This document shows, in pieces, positions 45,685 through 53,682 of a stretch of DNA of 64,000 bases. A program made the position numbers and the translations under genes. Position 1 is the stretch's first letter, and the number at the start of each line of letters is the position of its first letter. The notes below the pieces were generated by a model that was not told where the DNA came from, searched no databases, and worked only from the letters and a program-made list of their open reading frames with translations. The DNA is taken from the NCBI GenBank assembly GCA_903892415.1, contig CAITIQ010000669.1, forward strand, positions 22,529-86,528. The letters run 5' to 3'. Origin of the DNA: an uncultured delta proteobacterium (GTDB taxonomy: Bacteria; Myxococcota_A; Polyangia; Polyangiales; Polyangiaceae).

Positions 45685-46497
45685 TCAAGTGCTCTGCTCC
45701 AGAAGCAGCTGCAAGAGGGCGTCGTCGACCGACGAGGAAACGTCGCGGCCGGTCATTTCGAGCTGCAGCAGCAGCATCGCTTCGTAAGCTCGCAACGCCG
45801 ACGTTTGCTTGTTGCGCCGCAACAGCTCCAAATGCCGCATCACTGTGTTGGCATCGCCGCGAGCAACGGGCCCCGAGAGCGCGGCGCGAGCGCCAACGCC
45901 AGTAAGGTTCTTGGCGACACTCGCCAAAAGTGGCCCCAGCATGCCGCGGACCTGGTTGTCCGGTACGCCGGCCTTCAGCAAGAGCTGCTCAGCTTGCCAC
46001 GCCAACGCGACCGCACCGTTGGCCAACAAAGCAGCCCCTGCGTGGTACATCGTTGGGTCGAGTTGTTCCACTCGCACCCAGCGCATTCCGAGAAGTTTTG
46101 CCCAACGAGCGCCGAGCTTTAGTACCGCAGGGTCTCCCGTTCCGACGAGCGAAGTGCCCCGGAGTTCCTCGGGTACAAGCACCTTCGGAATCGAGATCAG
46201 TGGGTGCAATACGCCGACACGAAAGCCGCTTGAACGCAGCGGCTCGAGCGGCGCCAAACCCAGCGATCCCGAGCAATGAACCACGGTTCCTTTGATGCCG
46301 ACCACCCGCTGCGCCACCGTCGAGATGGCCGCATCTGGCACTGCCAAGAGCACCGTCTCGCCTTGAACCAGCACTTTTGCATTGCCGCGACCGGCAACGA
46401 CTTCGACCTCGACAGAATGGGATCGCAGGGCAGCAGCCAAGGTCTTGCCGAGCCTGCCACGCCCAACACAAATGACTCGGTCTGGTAGCCGGGCCAT
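45685..46497 (-). CDS. Rossmann-fold/DUF2520 protein
   Basis: This 270-residue protein has an N-terminal NAD(P)-binding domain with CVGRGRLGK (GxGxxG) and the VLLAVPDAAI and VVHCSGSLG segments. A helical DUF2520 C-terminal domain follows, starting near YHAGAALLANGAVAL. Family members look like beta-hydroxyacid or ketopantoate reductase relatives, but no substrate is established. The start shares a base with the nadD stop (TGATG), making it the last gene of a three-gene operon. Confidence 0.88.
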   Translation of the reverse strand: MARLPDRVICVGRGRLGKTLAAALRSHSVEVEVVAGRGNAKVLVQGETVLLAVPDAAISTVAQRVVGIKGTVVHCSGSLGLAPLEPLRSSGFRVGVLHPLISIPKVLVPEELRGTSLVGTGDPAVLKLGARWAKLLGMRWVRVEQLDPTMYHAGAALLANGAVALAWQAEQLLLKAGVPDNQVRGMLGPLLASVAKNLTGVGARAALSGPVARGDANTVMRHLELLRRNKQTSALRAYEAMLLLQLEMTGRDVSSSVDDALLQLLLEQST

Positions 46498-47066
46498 CAG
46501 AGCACCTGTGTGTAGAGTGAGTTTTCAGCCACGTAGGAAATCACCGCGCTGGGAACCACCAGTCCGAGCCGCTCTGAACCCTCGTTGCCGCGTTCAAATA
46601 GCGACCGAACCTCCGAGCTCGAGACCTCGGGAAGAACGCCAGACACACCCGCATGTGAAGGGTGGCCCGTACGTTCGAGAAACAGAGGCGGCGCTAGTTC
46701 GGCGATGCGGTCGAAGCGATGCCACTTGTGCAGGTCGGCGAGAACGTCCGTGCCGAGCACCAATCGCAACTGCCAGTCCGGATGAGCTTGGGCCAGATGC
46801 TCGATCGTCCGCAACGTGCGGCTCTCGCCACCAAGCTCTCGCTCGACGTCGCTAACGGTTACGAAAGGAAACGACGCAAACGCCAGCTCACACATGCGCA
46901 GACGATGCACGAACGGAACGAGCCCCTTGGCGAACGGATGCTGAAAGACTGGGACCACCAGAACTCGGTCGAAGCCTGCAATCAGCTGCGCGTAGACAAC
47001 ACCGAGCACGTGGGCAACGTGCGGCGGGTTGAAGCTACCGCCGAAAATGCCAACTACCTGTTTCAT
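46497..47066 (-). CDS. nadD: nicotinate-nucleotide adenylyltransferase
   Basis: This 189-residue enzyme adenylates nicotinate mononucleotide in NAD synthesis. The nucleotidyl-transferase motif GGSFNPPHVAHVLGV is at the N-terminus, and the C-terminal VSSSEVRSLFERG corresponds to the conserved ISSTxxR block. LRLVLGTDVLADLHKWHR is also typical. Often the rsfS gene follows nadD; here the coupled partners are a degenerate phosphoesterase upstream (4 bp overlap) and a DUF2520 protein downstream. Confidence 0.95.
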   Translation of the reverse strand: MKQVVGIFGGSFNPPHVAHVLGVVYAQLIAGFDRVLVVPVFQHPFAKGLVPFVHRLRMCELAFASFPFVTVSDVERELGGESRTLRTIEHLAQAHPDWQLRLVLGTDVLADLHKWHRFDRIAELAPPLFLERTGHPSHAGVSGVLPEVSSSEVRSLFERGNEGSERLGLVVPSAVISYVAENSLYTQVL

Positions 47067-47689
47067 TCAACCCCGGCTTGCACCTTGAGCTTGCCCGCCG
47101 CCGCCTTGCCATCAAGCCGCTCCACCCTTTGAACCGAGCCATCTTGCGCGAGAAACTCCACCACGATCGAACCGGAGGCATCGTCTAGCACTGCCATTCC
47201 GGAACAATCCGGAAGTCGCAGAGGACCTGGGCTCACGAAGGCGCGCGAGCCAACGCGGTGAACGATTGGCGCGTCAGCGCGACCAAACACGAGGATCGAG
47301 GCTCCGGCGATATCGTCGGCATCGAGCGCCCCCTTGTCGTAAACGAAGACTGCCACCCGCCCGTCGAGGATCTCGATGGTGCGCCCCGGTGGCAGGGGTA
47401 GCGAGGTGAATACCCGAAGCCGGCGGCGCGCACGCTCCGACTCGACGAAGTTATGGATCTCGTCGAACGATGCGTTAACGCAGGCGCGCGTTGCTCTAGC
47501 AAACAGCGCCTCTTGCGAGGGGTTGAAGCCCACGATCTCCGTTGCCCAGGCCGCTACGACCCGATCCAGAGCATCGTCTTTACCGAGGTAAAGAACACGG
47601 TCCACTCGGCCCTTGTCGACGAGAACGCTCGCGGCGCTAGCGAGCGCCGAGAACTCGCCTTTCAACGTGCCGATTACACCGAGCCGCAT
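47063..47689 (-). CDS. degenerate YfcE/MJ0936-type metallophosphoesterase
   Basis: This 208-residue protein follows the fold pattern of small calcineurin-like phosphodiesterases but has lost the metal ligands. The first motif, normally GVISDTHGN, is GVIGTLKGE. The GD motif is LYLGKDD. The GHTH motif is FGRADAP. The NPGS motif survives as SPGPL. It is therefore probably catalytically dead, or has a different function. Despite this the gene is full length and overlaps nadD by four bases (ATGA), so it is kept in the operon. Confidence 0.7.
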   Translation of the reverse strand: MRLGVIGTLKGEFSALASAASVLVDKGRVDRVLYLGKDDALDRVVAAWATEIVGFNPSQEALFARATRACVNASFDEIHNFVESERARRRLRVFTSLPLPPGRTIEILDGRVAVFVYDKGALDADDIAGASILVFGRADAPIVHRVGSRAFVSPGPLRLPDCSGMAVLDDASGSIVVEFLAQDGSVQRVERLDGKAAAGKLKVQAGVE

Positions 47690-47775
47690 GGGGGCGGGAG
47701 CTTACCACAAGCCTCCCAGGTCGGCCGACCACCGAACGAGCAGCACGCGCAAGCAGGTTGGTTTACGCTCGCGAC

Positions 47776-49062
47776 ATGTTCACCCGAAGGCGGGAACTCC
47801 AAGACAAGGTGATGGTTTCGCTCGATGGGCGCGAGGTTGCCGCAGAGCGCGGCGAGCCGCTCGCCGCTTCCTTCTTGGCCGCCGGGGAGACGATCCTCGC
47901 GCGCAGCCCGAAGCTCCATCGGCCGCGCGGCGCAGCCTGCTTCAGAGGGGACTGTGACGGCTGCATCGCCCGAGTCGATGGCGTGCCCAACGTGATGTTG
48001 TGTCGACGGCGTTGTCGCGGCGGGGAGACAGTGCTCGCGCAAAACGTTCTCGGCTCGCGACAACGGGATCTAATGCGTCTCACTGACTGGTTCTTCCCAA
48101 ACGGAATCGACCATCACCATCTTCTGGCCGGAATCCCGGGCGCAGGCTCAGTGATGCAAACCTTCGCACGGCAAATGGCCGGCATCGGTCGGCTCCCGGA
48201 CCAAGCACAAGCCCCCAGAGCTTGCACGCTAAGCGAGGTCCAGGTGCTCGTGCTCGGAGGTGGGCTTGCCGGGCTCACCGTGACCGCGGAGCTGTTGGCG
48301 CAGGGGATGAGCGTCAAAATCCTTGATGAGGGAGACGAGTTGGCCGCGTTCCCGTGGGCAATCGAATCGCTTCGCACGACCACTCAAGCGTTGCGTGAGC
48401 TCGCGGTGCCACACCACCTCCGAGGCACTGCTGTAGGGGTGTTCGATGACACCGTGCTGGTGGACGTGCACACGCCTGCGGGCGCCTCGAGCGGCGCTGA
48501 GCTGCTCCGAGCCCAAGCGTTGGTGTTTGCGACTGGGGCGCACGACGGTGTGCTTTGCACTGAAGGCAATGACCTCCCAGGAGTGATGAGCTCGCGAGCG
48601 GCAGTGCGGCTCGCGAGCTTCGGAATCGTAGCGGACGGGCCTGTCGTAATCGTCGGCAGCGGGCCTTGGTCCGATGCGCTGCGCGCAGAGCTGGGCAACC
48701 ACACGATGCGACAGATCTCGGAGGAAGAGCTTGATGCAGTGCTTGGATCAACGGAGGTCGAGGGCGTGCGACTAAAGCGGGGAGAAACCGTCGAAGCCGC
48801 CCTGGTTTGCGTCGAGCTTGCAGCCAGTCCGTCGTTCGAGCTGGGCGCACAAGCCGGAGCCGCGACCAAGCGCTGCGCTGGCGGCTTCGCGCTCGACGTC
48901 GACGACGACGGCCGCGCGCGGATGAGTGACGACGCGCCCTTCCACTACCCCCACGGACTGTGGGCGGTCGGCGAGTGCACCGGCTGCGCACTGGATGCAC
49001 CGTTGATCAGGGATCAAGCTGTGCGGCTGGCTCGCGCCTTGGCCGCGAGCTTCAACGGCTAG
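47776..49062 (+). CDS. 2Fe-2S and FAD oxidoreductase, sarcosine/opine-oxidase alpha-like
   Basis: This is a 428-residue protein. Residues 10-85 form a 2Fe-2S ferredoxin-like domain (cysteines in ACFRGDCDGC and a later MLC). The FAD domain begins with VLVLGGGLAGLTV, continues with LVFATGAHDG and PGVMSSRAAV, and ends with LWAVGECTGC near the C-terminus. The layout matches the N-terminal halves of sarcosine oxidase alpha, HcnB and octopine oxidase subunits, but the C-terminal aminomethyl-transferase part is missing and no beta subunit is adjacent. The amine substrate is unknown. Its stop overlaps the convergent ccmB stop in a shared CTAG. Confidence 0.82.
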   Translation: MFTRRRELQDKVMVSLDGREVAAERGEPLAASFLAAGETILARSPKLHRPRGAACFRGDCDGCIARVDGVPNVMLCRRRCRGGETVLAQNVLGSRQRDLMRLTDWFFPNGIDHHHLLAGIPGAGSVMQTFARQMAGIGRLPDQAQAPRACTLSEVQVLVLGGGLAGLTVTAELLAQGMSVKILDEGDELAAFPWAIESLRTTTQALRELAVPHHLRGTAVGVFDDTVLVDVHTPAGASSGAELLRAQALVFATGAHDGVLCTEGNDLPGVMSSRAAVRLASFGIVADGPVVIVGSGPWSDALRAELGNHTMRQISEEELDAVLGSTEVEGVRLKRGETVEAALVCVELAASPSFELGAQAGAATKRCAGGFALDVDDDGRARMSDDAPFHYPHGLWAVGECTGCALDAPLIRDQAVRLARALAASFNG

Positions 49063-49760
49063 CCGTCGACGACCGACTCAAACAGCCCAAGCCCACCGGC
49101 GACGAAAATGAAGCCGAACATCCCAAGCAACGCGAAGTAGTCGCCTAGTTCACCCGCGGTAGCACCCAAAAAGAGGGCGCGGGTACCAGCTACGCCGGCG
49201 AGGATGCTCGGTGAGAGCAGCGGCAACATCACCGTGGCCAACACGAGGTCGCGAGCTCGAGTGCGAATGGTCATCGCGCCAAACAACGTCCCGCTTGCGG
49301 CGATACCCGGTGTTGCAGTGAAGAGCAACGCCATCAGCAGGGGACCGAACGACGTCAGATCAATGCGGAACAACACCGCCGTCACCGGCACGACGATCAA
49401 CTCCACGACCGTCACGAACGCGCCAACACCAAGGGCTTTGCCGACGAAGATCGCGCTCCGTGAAAGAGGCGCGACGAGCAGCCCGCGAATCGCGTTCTCA
49501 TCTCGCTCCCGCTGCCACGTGCGCGAGAGGGCGAGCACCGAGGCAAACGCAATGGAGACCCAAATCACGCCGGGAGCGACGTCCCGCATCGAGTCTTTAC
49601 CCGCAAAAAAAGACAGTGAAGATATCACTGCCACGAGCACTGCGAAGAAACCGGCGGTAGTGACGATCTCGCCGGTGGCGACCTCGATCAAGAGGTCTTT
49701 CTTCGCCACCAGCAAGACTTGTCGGGCCCAGCCGGGTCGGCGCGGGCCCTTTCGACTCAC
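49059..49760 (-). CDS. ccmB: heme exporter protein CcmB
   Basis: This 233-residue membrane protein has six predicted helices and matches CcmB, the membrane subunit of the ABC transporter-like CcmAB complex in System I cytochrome c maturation. Diagnostic stretches: KDLLIEVATGEIVTTAGFF at the start, ALSRTWQRERDENAIRGLL, and ATPGIAASGTLFGAM. No ccmA, ccmC or other ccm gene is next to it. It overlaps the upstream histone-like gene by four bases. The organism does make c-type cytochromes, as the gene at 16516 shows. Confidence 0.92.
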   Translation of the reverse strand: MSRKGPRRPGWARQVLLVAKKDLLIEVATGEIVTTAGFFAVLVAVISSLSFFAGKDSMRDVAPGVIWVSIAFASVLALSRTWQRERDENAIRGLLVAPLSRSAIFVGKALGVGAFVTVVELIVVPVTAVLFRIDLTSFGPLLMALLFTATPGIAASGTLFGAMTIRTRARDLVLATVMLPLLSPSILAGVAGTRALFLGATAGELGDYFALLGMFGFIFVAGGLGLFESVVDG

Positions 49761-50269
49761 TTCTTCCCTGAGCGCTTCTGCGCTGCCTTGTAGTAGTCGA
49801 ACAGACGGGGAACCGGGTAGGCCGAGAGGCGGCTCTTGTAACCCTCGTCCTTGGTGCGCTTCTCGATCTCGAGAATCGCGCCAATCAGCTTGTCACGGGT
49901 ACCGAACTTCTCTTTCACGGCGCTGAGCACCGCGTGGAGCCGGAGCAACTTTGCGTTGGAGACGAGCTTGAGCCCGGAGACCGTGTTCTTGGCGTCTTCG
50001 CTCTCGGCGTTGCGCTCGACGTTGGTTCGCGGAATCCAAAGGTCAGCAGCGGCGAGCGCGGCAACCGCGTCAACGAGAGCCTGCTTGCTCTCGAACTTGT
50101 CTTTGACGCGACCGAGGGGCGAGACGCGATTGGCCTTCTCAACCTTCTTTACCTTGGGAGCGGCCTTGTGCGCGGTGGCGGACTTGGCGCGCGTTCGCGT
50201 GCGGGCCGGCGGGGCCTTGGACGGAGTTTTGGTAGCAGCTTCTGCGGCGGGCTTTTCGGACTTAGCCAT
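49757..50269 (-). CDS. Lys/Ala-rich histone-like protein with internal duplication
   Basis: This is a 170-residue protein. The ATG at 50269 has GGGAG upstream. Residues 1-55 are Ala/Lys/Pro/Thr-rich, like histone H1 tails, and may bind DNA. The C-terminal 115 residues are helical and contain two related segments, VKDKFESKQALVDAV and VKEKFGTRDKLIGAI, an apparent internal duplication. No family is recognised. The stop overlaps ccmB by four bases. A perfect 18 bp palindrome lies 19 bp upstream of the ATG. Confidence 0.75.
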   Translation of the reverse strand: MAKSEKPAAEAATKTPSKAPPARTRTRAKSATAHKAAPKVKKVEKANRVSPLGRVKDKFESKQALVDAVAALAAADLWIPRTNVERNAESEDAKNTVSGLKLVSNAKLLRLHAVLSAVKEKFGTRDKLIGAILEIEKRTKDEGYKSRLSAYPVPRLFDYYKAAQKRSGKK

Positions 50270-50287
50270 GGGGATCTCCCTAAGGGT

Positions 50288-50305
50288 GCACGAGTTAACT
50301 CGTGC
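50288..50305. promoter_or_regulatory. perfect 18 bp palindrome upstream of histone-like gene
   Basis: GCACGAGTTAACTCGTGC has dyad symmetry with no spacer. It sits 18 bp upstream of the ATG of the histone-like gene, in the 176 bp spacer diverging from gltX. The size and perfect symmetry fit a homodimeric repressor site. No adjacent regulator gene is seen. Confidence 0.6.
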
Positions 50306-50445
50306 GGCGATGGTTTGTCTCGACTCGCTCGGCGCACGCTCCGCAAAATCGAGGGCGGCACACTTAGCAGACGTGCAGCCGCAAACCAAGCCTTGGACTC
50401 ATTCGGGCCCGAAAAACGAGCGTGGTCTGTGGTAGAGACGCAAGC

Positions 50446-51903
50446 ATGACTGTCCGCGTGCGGTTTGCACCTTCCCCCACAGGCTACCTCCACATTGGCG
50501 GAGTTCGAACTGCGCTCTTCAATTGGCTCTGGGCGAAGAAAACGGGTGGAACCTTCGTTCTGCGCATCGAGGACACGGACCAGGCCCGCAGTACACCGGA
50601 GAATGAACAGATCATTTTGGAGAGCCTGCGCTGGCTCGGGCTCGATTGGGGCGAGGGGCCGGACATCGGGGGAGCCTTCGGCCCCTACCGTCAGATGGAG
50701 CGGCTCGCTCTCTACGACGAATACGCTCGCCGGCTGATCGACCAAGGGCTGGCCTATCGCTGCACCTGCACCAAAGAAGATCTGGAGAAGGCCCGGGCCG
50801 AGATCACGGCGAAAGATCCAAAGGCTCAATTCCGCTACCCCGGCACCTGTCGCGACAAGGACCACCAGCCGGGCGACAAGCCGTTCGTCGTGCGGATGAA
50901 GGTCCCCTCCGATGGAGCAATCACCTACCAGGATCTGGTTTTTGGCGAGGTAACGACGCCGAACAACACGCACCAAGACTTTGTGCTCGTGCGCTCGGAC
51001 GGCGTGCCGCTCTACAACTTCGGCGCTGTCGTAGACGACATCAGCATGGGCATCACACTGGTCGCACGTGGCCGCGATCACATGATCAACACGCCGCCAC
51101 AAATCCTGCTGTACCAAGCCTTCGGCGCCAAACTACCGCAGTTTGCACACCTACCAATGATGCTTGGCGCTGACGGCGCGAAGCTATCGAAGAGGCACGG
51201 AGCCGTCAGCGTCGGCGAGTACAAGAACACCGGCATTCCGCCGCACGCGTTGCTCAATTACCTCTCTCGCTTCGGCTGGTCCTTTGGAGACGAGGAGATC
51301 TTCTCGCTCGATGACTTGGTCCAGAAGTTCGACTGGGAGCGCTGCGGGCGTGGGGACGGCAAGTTTGACCAAAAGAAGTTTGCGGCGGTGACCTTCGAAC
51401 ACATGAAGAGCGCTAACTTGCTCTCGGATGACGCGTACCTCGACGCCCTCAAGGGTTTTGTTGAAGCGCGGGGACTCCAATTTGATCGCGAGCTCGCACA
51501 GCGTGCATTACCGCTGGTCCGTGAGCGCGGGCAGAACTGGGCGAACGCCGCCGAACTCATGGACTACTTTTTCCGTGAGGAGCCGGTCTTCGACGAGAAA
51601 GCTCGCACCAAGTTCCTGGTGCCAGCCGTGACCGCTCCGCTCAACGCCGTGGCCGACATGTTGGAGAAGGCTACCGACTTCACAGCCCCGGCGCTCGAAG
51701 CAGCTTTTCAGCAGCTGCTCGCGGAGCTCGGGCTGGAGATGAAAGTGCTCGCCCAACCCATGCGTGTCGCTCTCACCGGGCGGTCGGCCTCCCCGGGATT
51801 GTTCGAGGTTGCCGTGCTGCTCGGCGCGCGCCGTTCGGTTGCCCGTTTGCGCAAAGCCGCCTCGCTTGCGCAGAGCACCGAGGGTGAGAAGGCGCAAAGC
51901 TGA
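50446..51903 (+). CDS. gltX: glutamyl-tRNA synthetase
   Basis: This is a 485-residue class I enzyme that charges tRNA-Glu. The ATG at 50446 is chosen because RVRFAPSPTGYLHIGG (the HIGH signature) should stand at the N-terminus. Other motifs: FVLRIEDTDQARS, the YNFGAVVDDISMGITLVARG block, and the KMSKS equivalent GAKLSKRHG. The helical anticodon-binding half is complete. The CPBP protease gene starts two bases after its stop, so the two are probably co-transcribed. Confidence 0.96.
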   Translation: MTVRVRFAPSPTGYLHIGGVRTALFNWLWAKKTGGTFVLRIEDTDQARSTPENEQIILESLRWLGLDWGEGPDIGGAFGPYRQMERLALYDEYARRLIDQGLAYRCTCTKEDLEKARAEITAKDPKAQFRYPGTCRDKDHQPGDKPFVVRMKVPSDGAITYQDLVFGEVTTPNNTHQDFVLVRSDGVPLYNFGAVVDDISMGITLVARGRDHMINTPPQILLYQAFGAKLPQFAHLPMMLGADGAKLSKRHGAVSVGEYKNTGIPPHALLNYLSRFGWSFGDEEIFSLDDLVQKFDWERCGRGDGKFDQKKFAAVTFEHMKSANLLSDDAYLDALKGFVEARGLQFDRELAQRALPLVRERGQNWANAAELMDYFFREEPVFDEKARTKFLVPAVTAPLNAVADMLEKATDFTAPALEAAFQQLLAELGLEMKVLAQPMRVALTGRSASPGLFEVAVLLGARRSVARLRKAASLAQSTEGEKAQS

Positions 51904-51905
51904 CC

Positions 51906-52883
51906 ATGGAGTTTGCGGTCCTGCTCGCGTCGGCGGGCCTCGCGCCCGGCGCGCCGGCCCCAAAGGCCGCCCCTGCAGTTTGGCAGACGCTGCTGATGAT
52001 GGTGGCGCCCTACATCGGCTATCTGCTGGTGCTGCCGCTCGTCTACTTCGTGTTCCGCCGGACGTGGCGTGAGCTCGATGTAGAAGCGCTCGAGCACCAG
52101 CGTGAGACGCTCGCCCGCGGGGAGCTCGACAAGCGCCCCCTCGTGCTTTTCGTGACCACCGCCGTCATCCTCACGTTGCAGTGGTACTACGACCGCGACT
52201 TCTACAACGCCCACGTCAAGCCTTGGCTGCGCGAAGTCGAACAGAACCCCGGGATACTGCCGTTTGGCTTGGGGCAGTACGTCTCCATGAAGCAGTACGG
52301 TGATCTGTACAGCCTGTCCTGGTGGGTTTTCACACGCCTGTTTGGCTATACGGTTTTCCCGTTCACGATTTGGAAGATTGCCTTTCCCAAAGACTCGCTG
52401 CTCGACATGGGACTGCGTGGCAAGGGCTTCTTGAGCCACGCGTGGATCTACCTTTTGTGCTTGGGCGCGGTGATTCCAGCGGTGTTCATGGTCGCCAGCG
52501 AGCCGGACTTCGGGAACTACTACCCGTTCTACAAGAAGTGCTCGCGCTCGTGGGTGGACCTGATCGCTTGGGAGTCGCAATACATTTTGCAGTTCTTGGG
52601 GTTGGAAATCTTCTTTCGAGGGTTCTGGCTCAACGGCCTGAGGCGCAGTCTTGGCTCGGGCGCCATCTTCGCGATGGCGGTTCCCTACTGCATGATTCAC
52701 TTTGGCAAGCCGTACCTCGAAACCTGCGGAGCGGTGATTGCTGGCATCGCACTTGGCTCCCTGTCGATGAGGACCAAGAGCATCTACGCAGGCTTCCTGG
52801 TTCATGTAACGGTGGCCATCCTGATGGACTTCCTGGCGATCTCCGCCAAAGATGGGCTCCCCACCGTTTTCTACCCGCCCTGA
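51906..52883 (+). CDS. CPBP-family intramembrane protease (Rce1-like)
   Basis: This is a 325-residue protein with about eight helices. The conserved motifs are present in variant form: LEIFFRG at residues 233-239 where the family has EExxxR (the second Glu is kept, the first is Leu), MIHFGKPYLE for FxxxH, and FLVHVTVAILMD for the last His motif. Relatives with a single Glu (WEFxFRG) are common. CPBP proteases cut membrane substrates or act in prenyl-protein and bacteriocin-immunity systems. The substrate is unknown here. It lies immediately after gltX. Confidence 0.83.
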   Translation: MEFAVLLASAGLAPGAPAPKAAPAVWQTLLMMVAPYIGYLLVLPLVYFVFRRTWRELDVEALEHQRETLARGELDKRPLVLFVTTAVILTLQWYYDRDFYNAHVKPWLREVEQNPGILPFGLGQYVSMKQYGDLYSLSWWVFTRLFGYTVFPFTIWKIAFPKDSLLDMGLRGKGFLSHAWIYLLCLGAVIPAVFMVASEPDFGNYYPFYKKCSRSWVDLIAWESQYILQFLGLEIFFRGFWLNGLRRSLGSGAIFAMAVPYCMIHFGKPYLETCGAVIAGIALGSLSMRTKSIYAGFLVHVTVAILMDFLAISAKDGLPTVFYPP

Positions 52884-52944
52884 CCGCGGTGGTTGGCAGG
52901 AGAATTCGCGTTGCACCTCCGCCTCAGCTACGCTGACCGAGCCG

Positions 52945-53661
52945 ATGCAAAGTCCCTCTAAGCACCGCAAAAAATCGCTCGTTGGGCCCTACACATGCTT
53001 CGCAGCCGTGGGCGTGCTGATCGGCCTGGGCCTCTCGGTTCCTGGGTCGGCAGATGCTGACATTTACAGCTATGTAGATAAGGACGGCATCGTTCACTTC
53101 GCCACGAATCCCAAGGGCGACTCGCGCTTTGAGCTGTACGTGAAGAGCACGTCCAAGCGAGCCAAAGGCACCAAGTTCAGCGGCACTCCAGTCCCGCCTA
53201 GTGATCGGTCGCCTGAGCGGTTTACCCGCTATGACAAGTGGATACGTCAAGCCGCCACCCTCTATCAACTCCCGGAAGAGTTCGTGCGGGCGGTGATCAA
53301 GGTCGAGAGCGACTACGACCCGCGAGCCGTCTCAAGCGCCGGAGCGATGGGCTTGATGCAGTTGATGCCGGAGACTGCTACGCGCATGCAAGTGCGAGAC
53401 GCCTTCGACCCACGCGAAAACATCTTCGGCGGGGTTCGCTACTTGCGAATTTTGGCGAACCTCTTCAACGGTGACCTCGACCTAACCATCGCCGCGTACA
53501 ACGCGGGAGAAGGCGCAGTCGAGCGCGCCAAAGGCATTCCCAACTACCCCGAGACCCGTGACTACGTCGTGCGGGTGCGCACCTACTACAGCGCGTACCG
53601 ATCGACTGCCGACGTCAACGCAGCGTCGATGATTCGAGTTCCCCCCCGTACAGACCTTTGA
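52945..53661 (+). CDS. lytic transglycosylase, SLT domain with DUF4124
   Basis: This is a 238-residue exported protein that cleaves peptidoglycan. The ATG at 52945 gives a signal peptide (about residues 15-37). A DUF4124 segment follows (IYSYVDKDGIVHFATNP). The SLT domain starts near residue 90: the catalytic Glu121 lies in VIKVESDYDP, followed by GAMGLMQLMPETA, IFGGVRYLRIL and IAAYNAGEGAVERAKGIP, all diagnostic. It sits 61 bp after the CPBP gene and just before kamA. Confidence 0.95.
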   Translation: MQSPSKHRKKSLVGPYTCFAAVGVLIGLGLSVPGSADADIYSYVDKDGIVHFATNPKGDSRFELYVKSTSKRAKGTKFSGTPVPPSDRSPERFTRYDKWIRQAATLYQLPEEFVRAVIKVESDYDPRAVSSAGAMGLMQLMPETATRMQVRDAFDPRENIFGGVRYLRILANLFNGDLDLTIAAYNAGEGAVERAKGIPNYPETRDYVVRVRTYYSAYRSTADVNAASMIRVPPRTDL

Positions 53662-53682
53662 CAGAGTCTCATTAGGTAAGCC

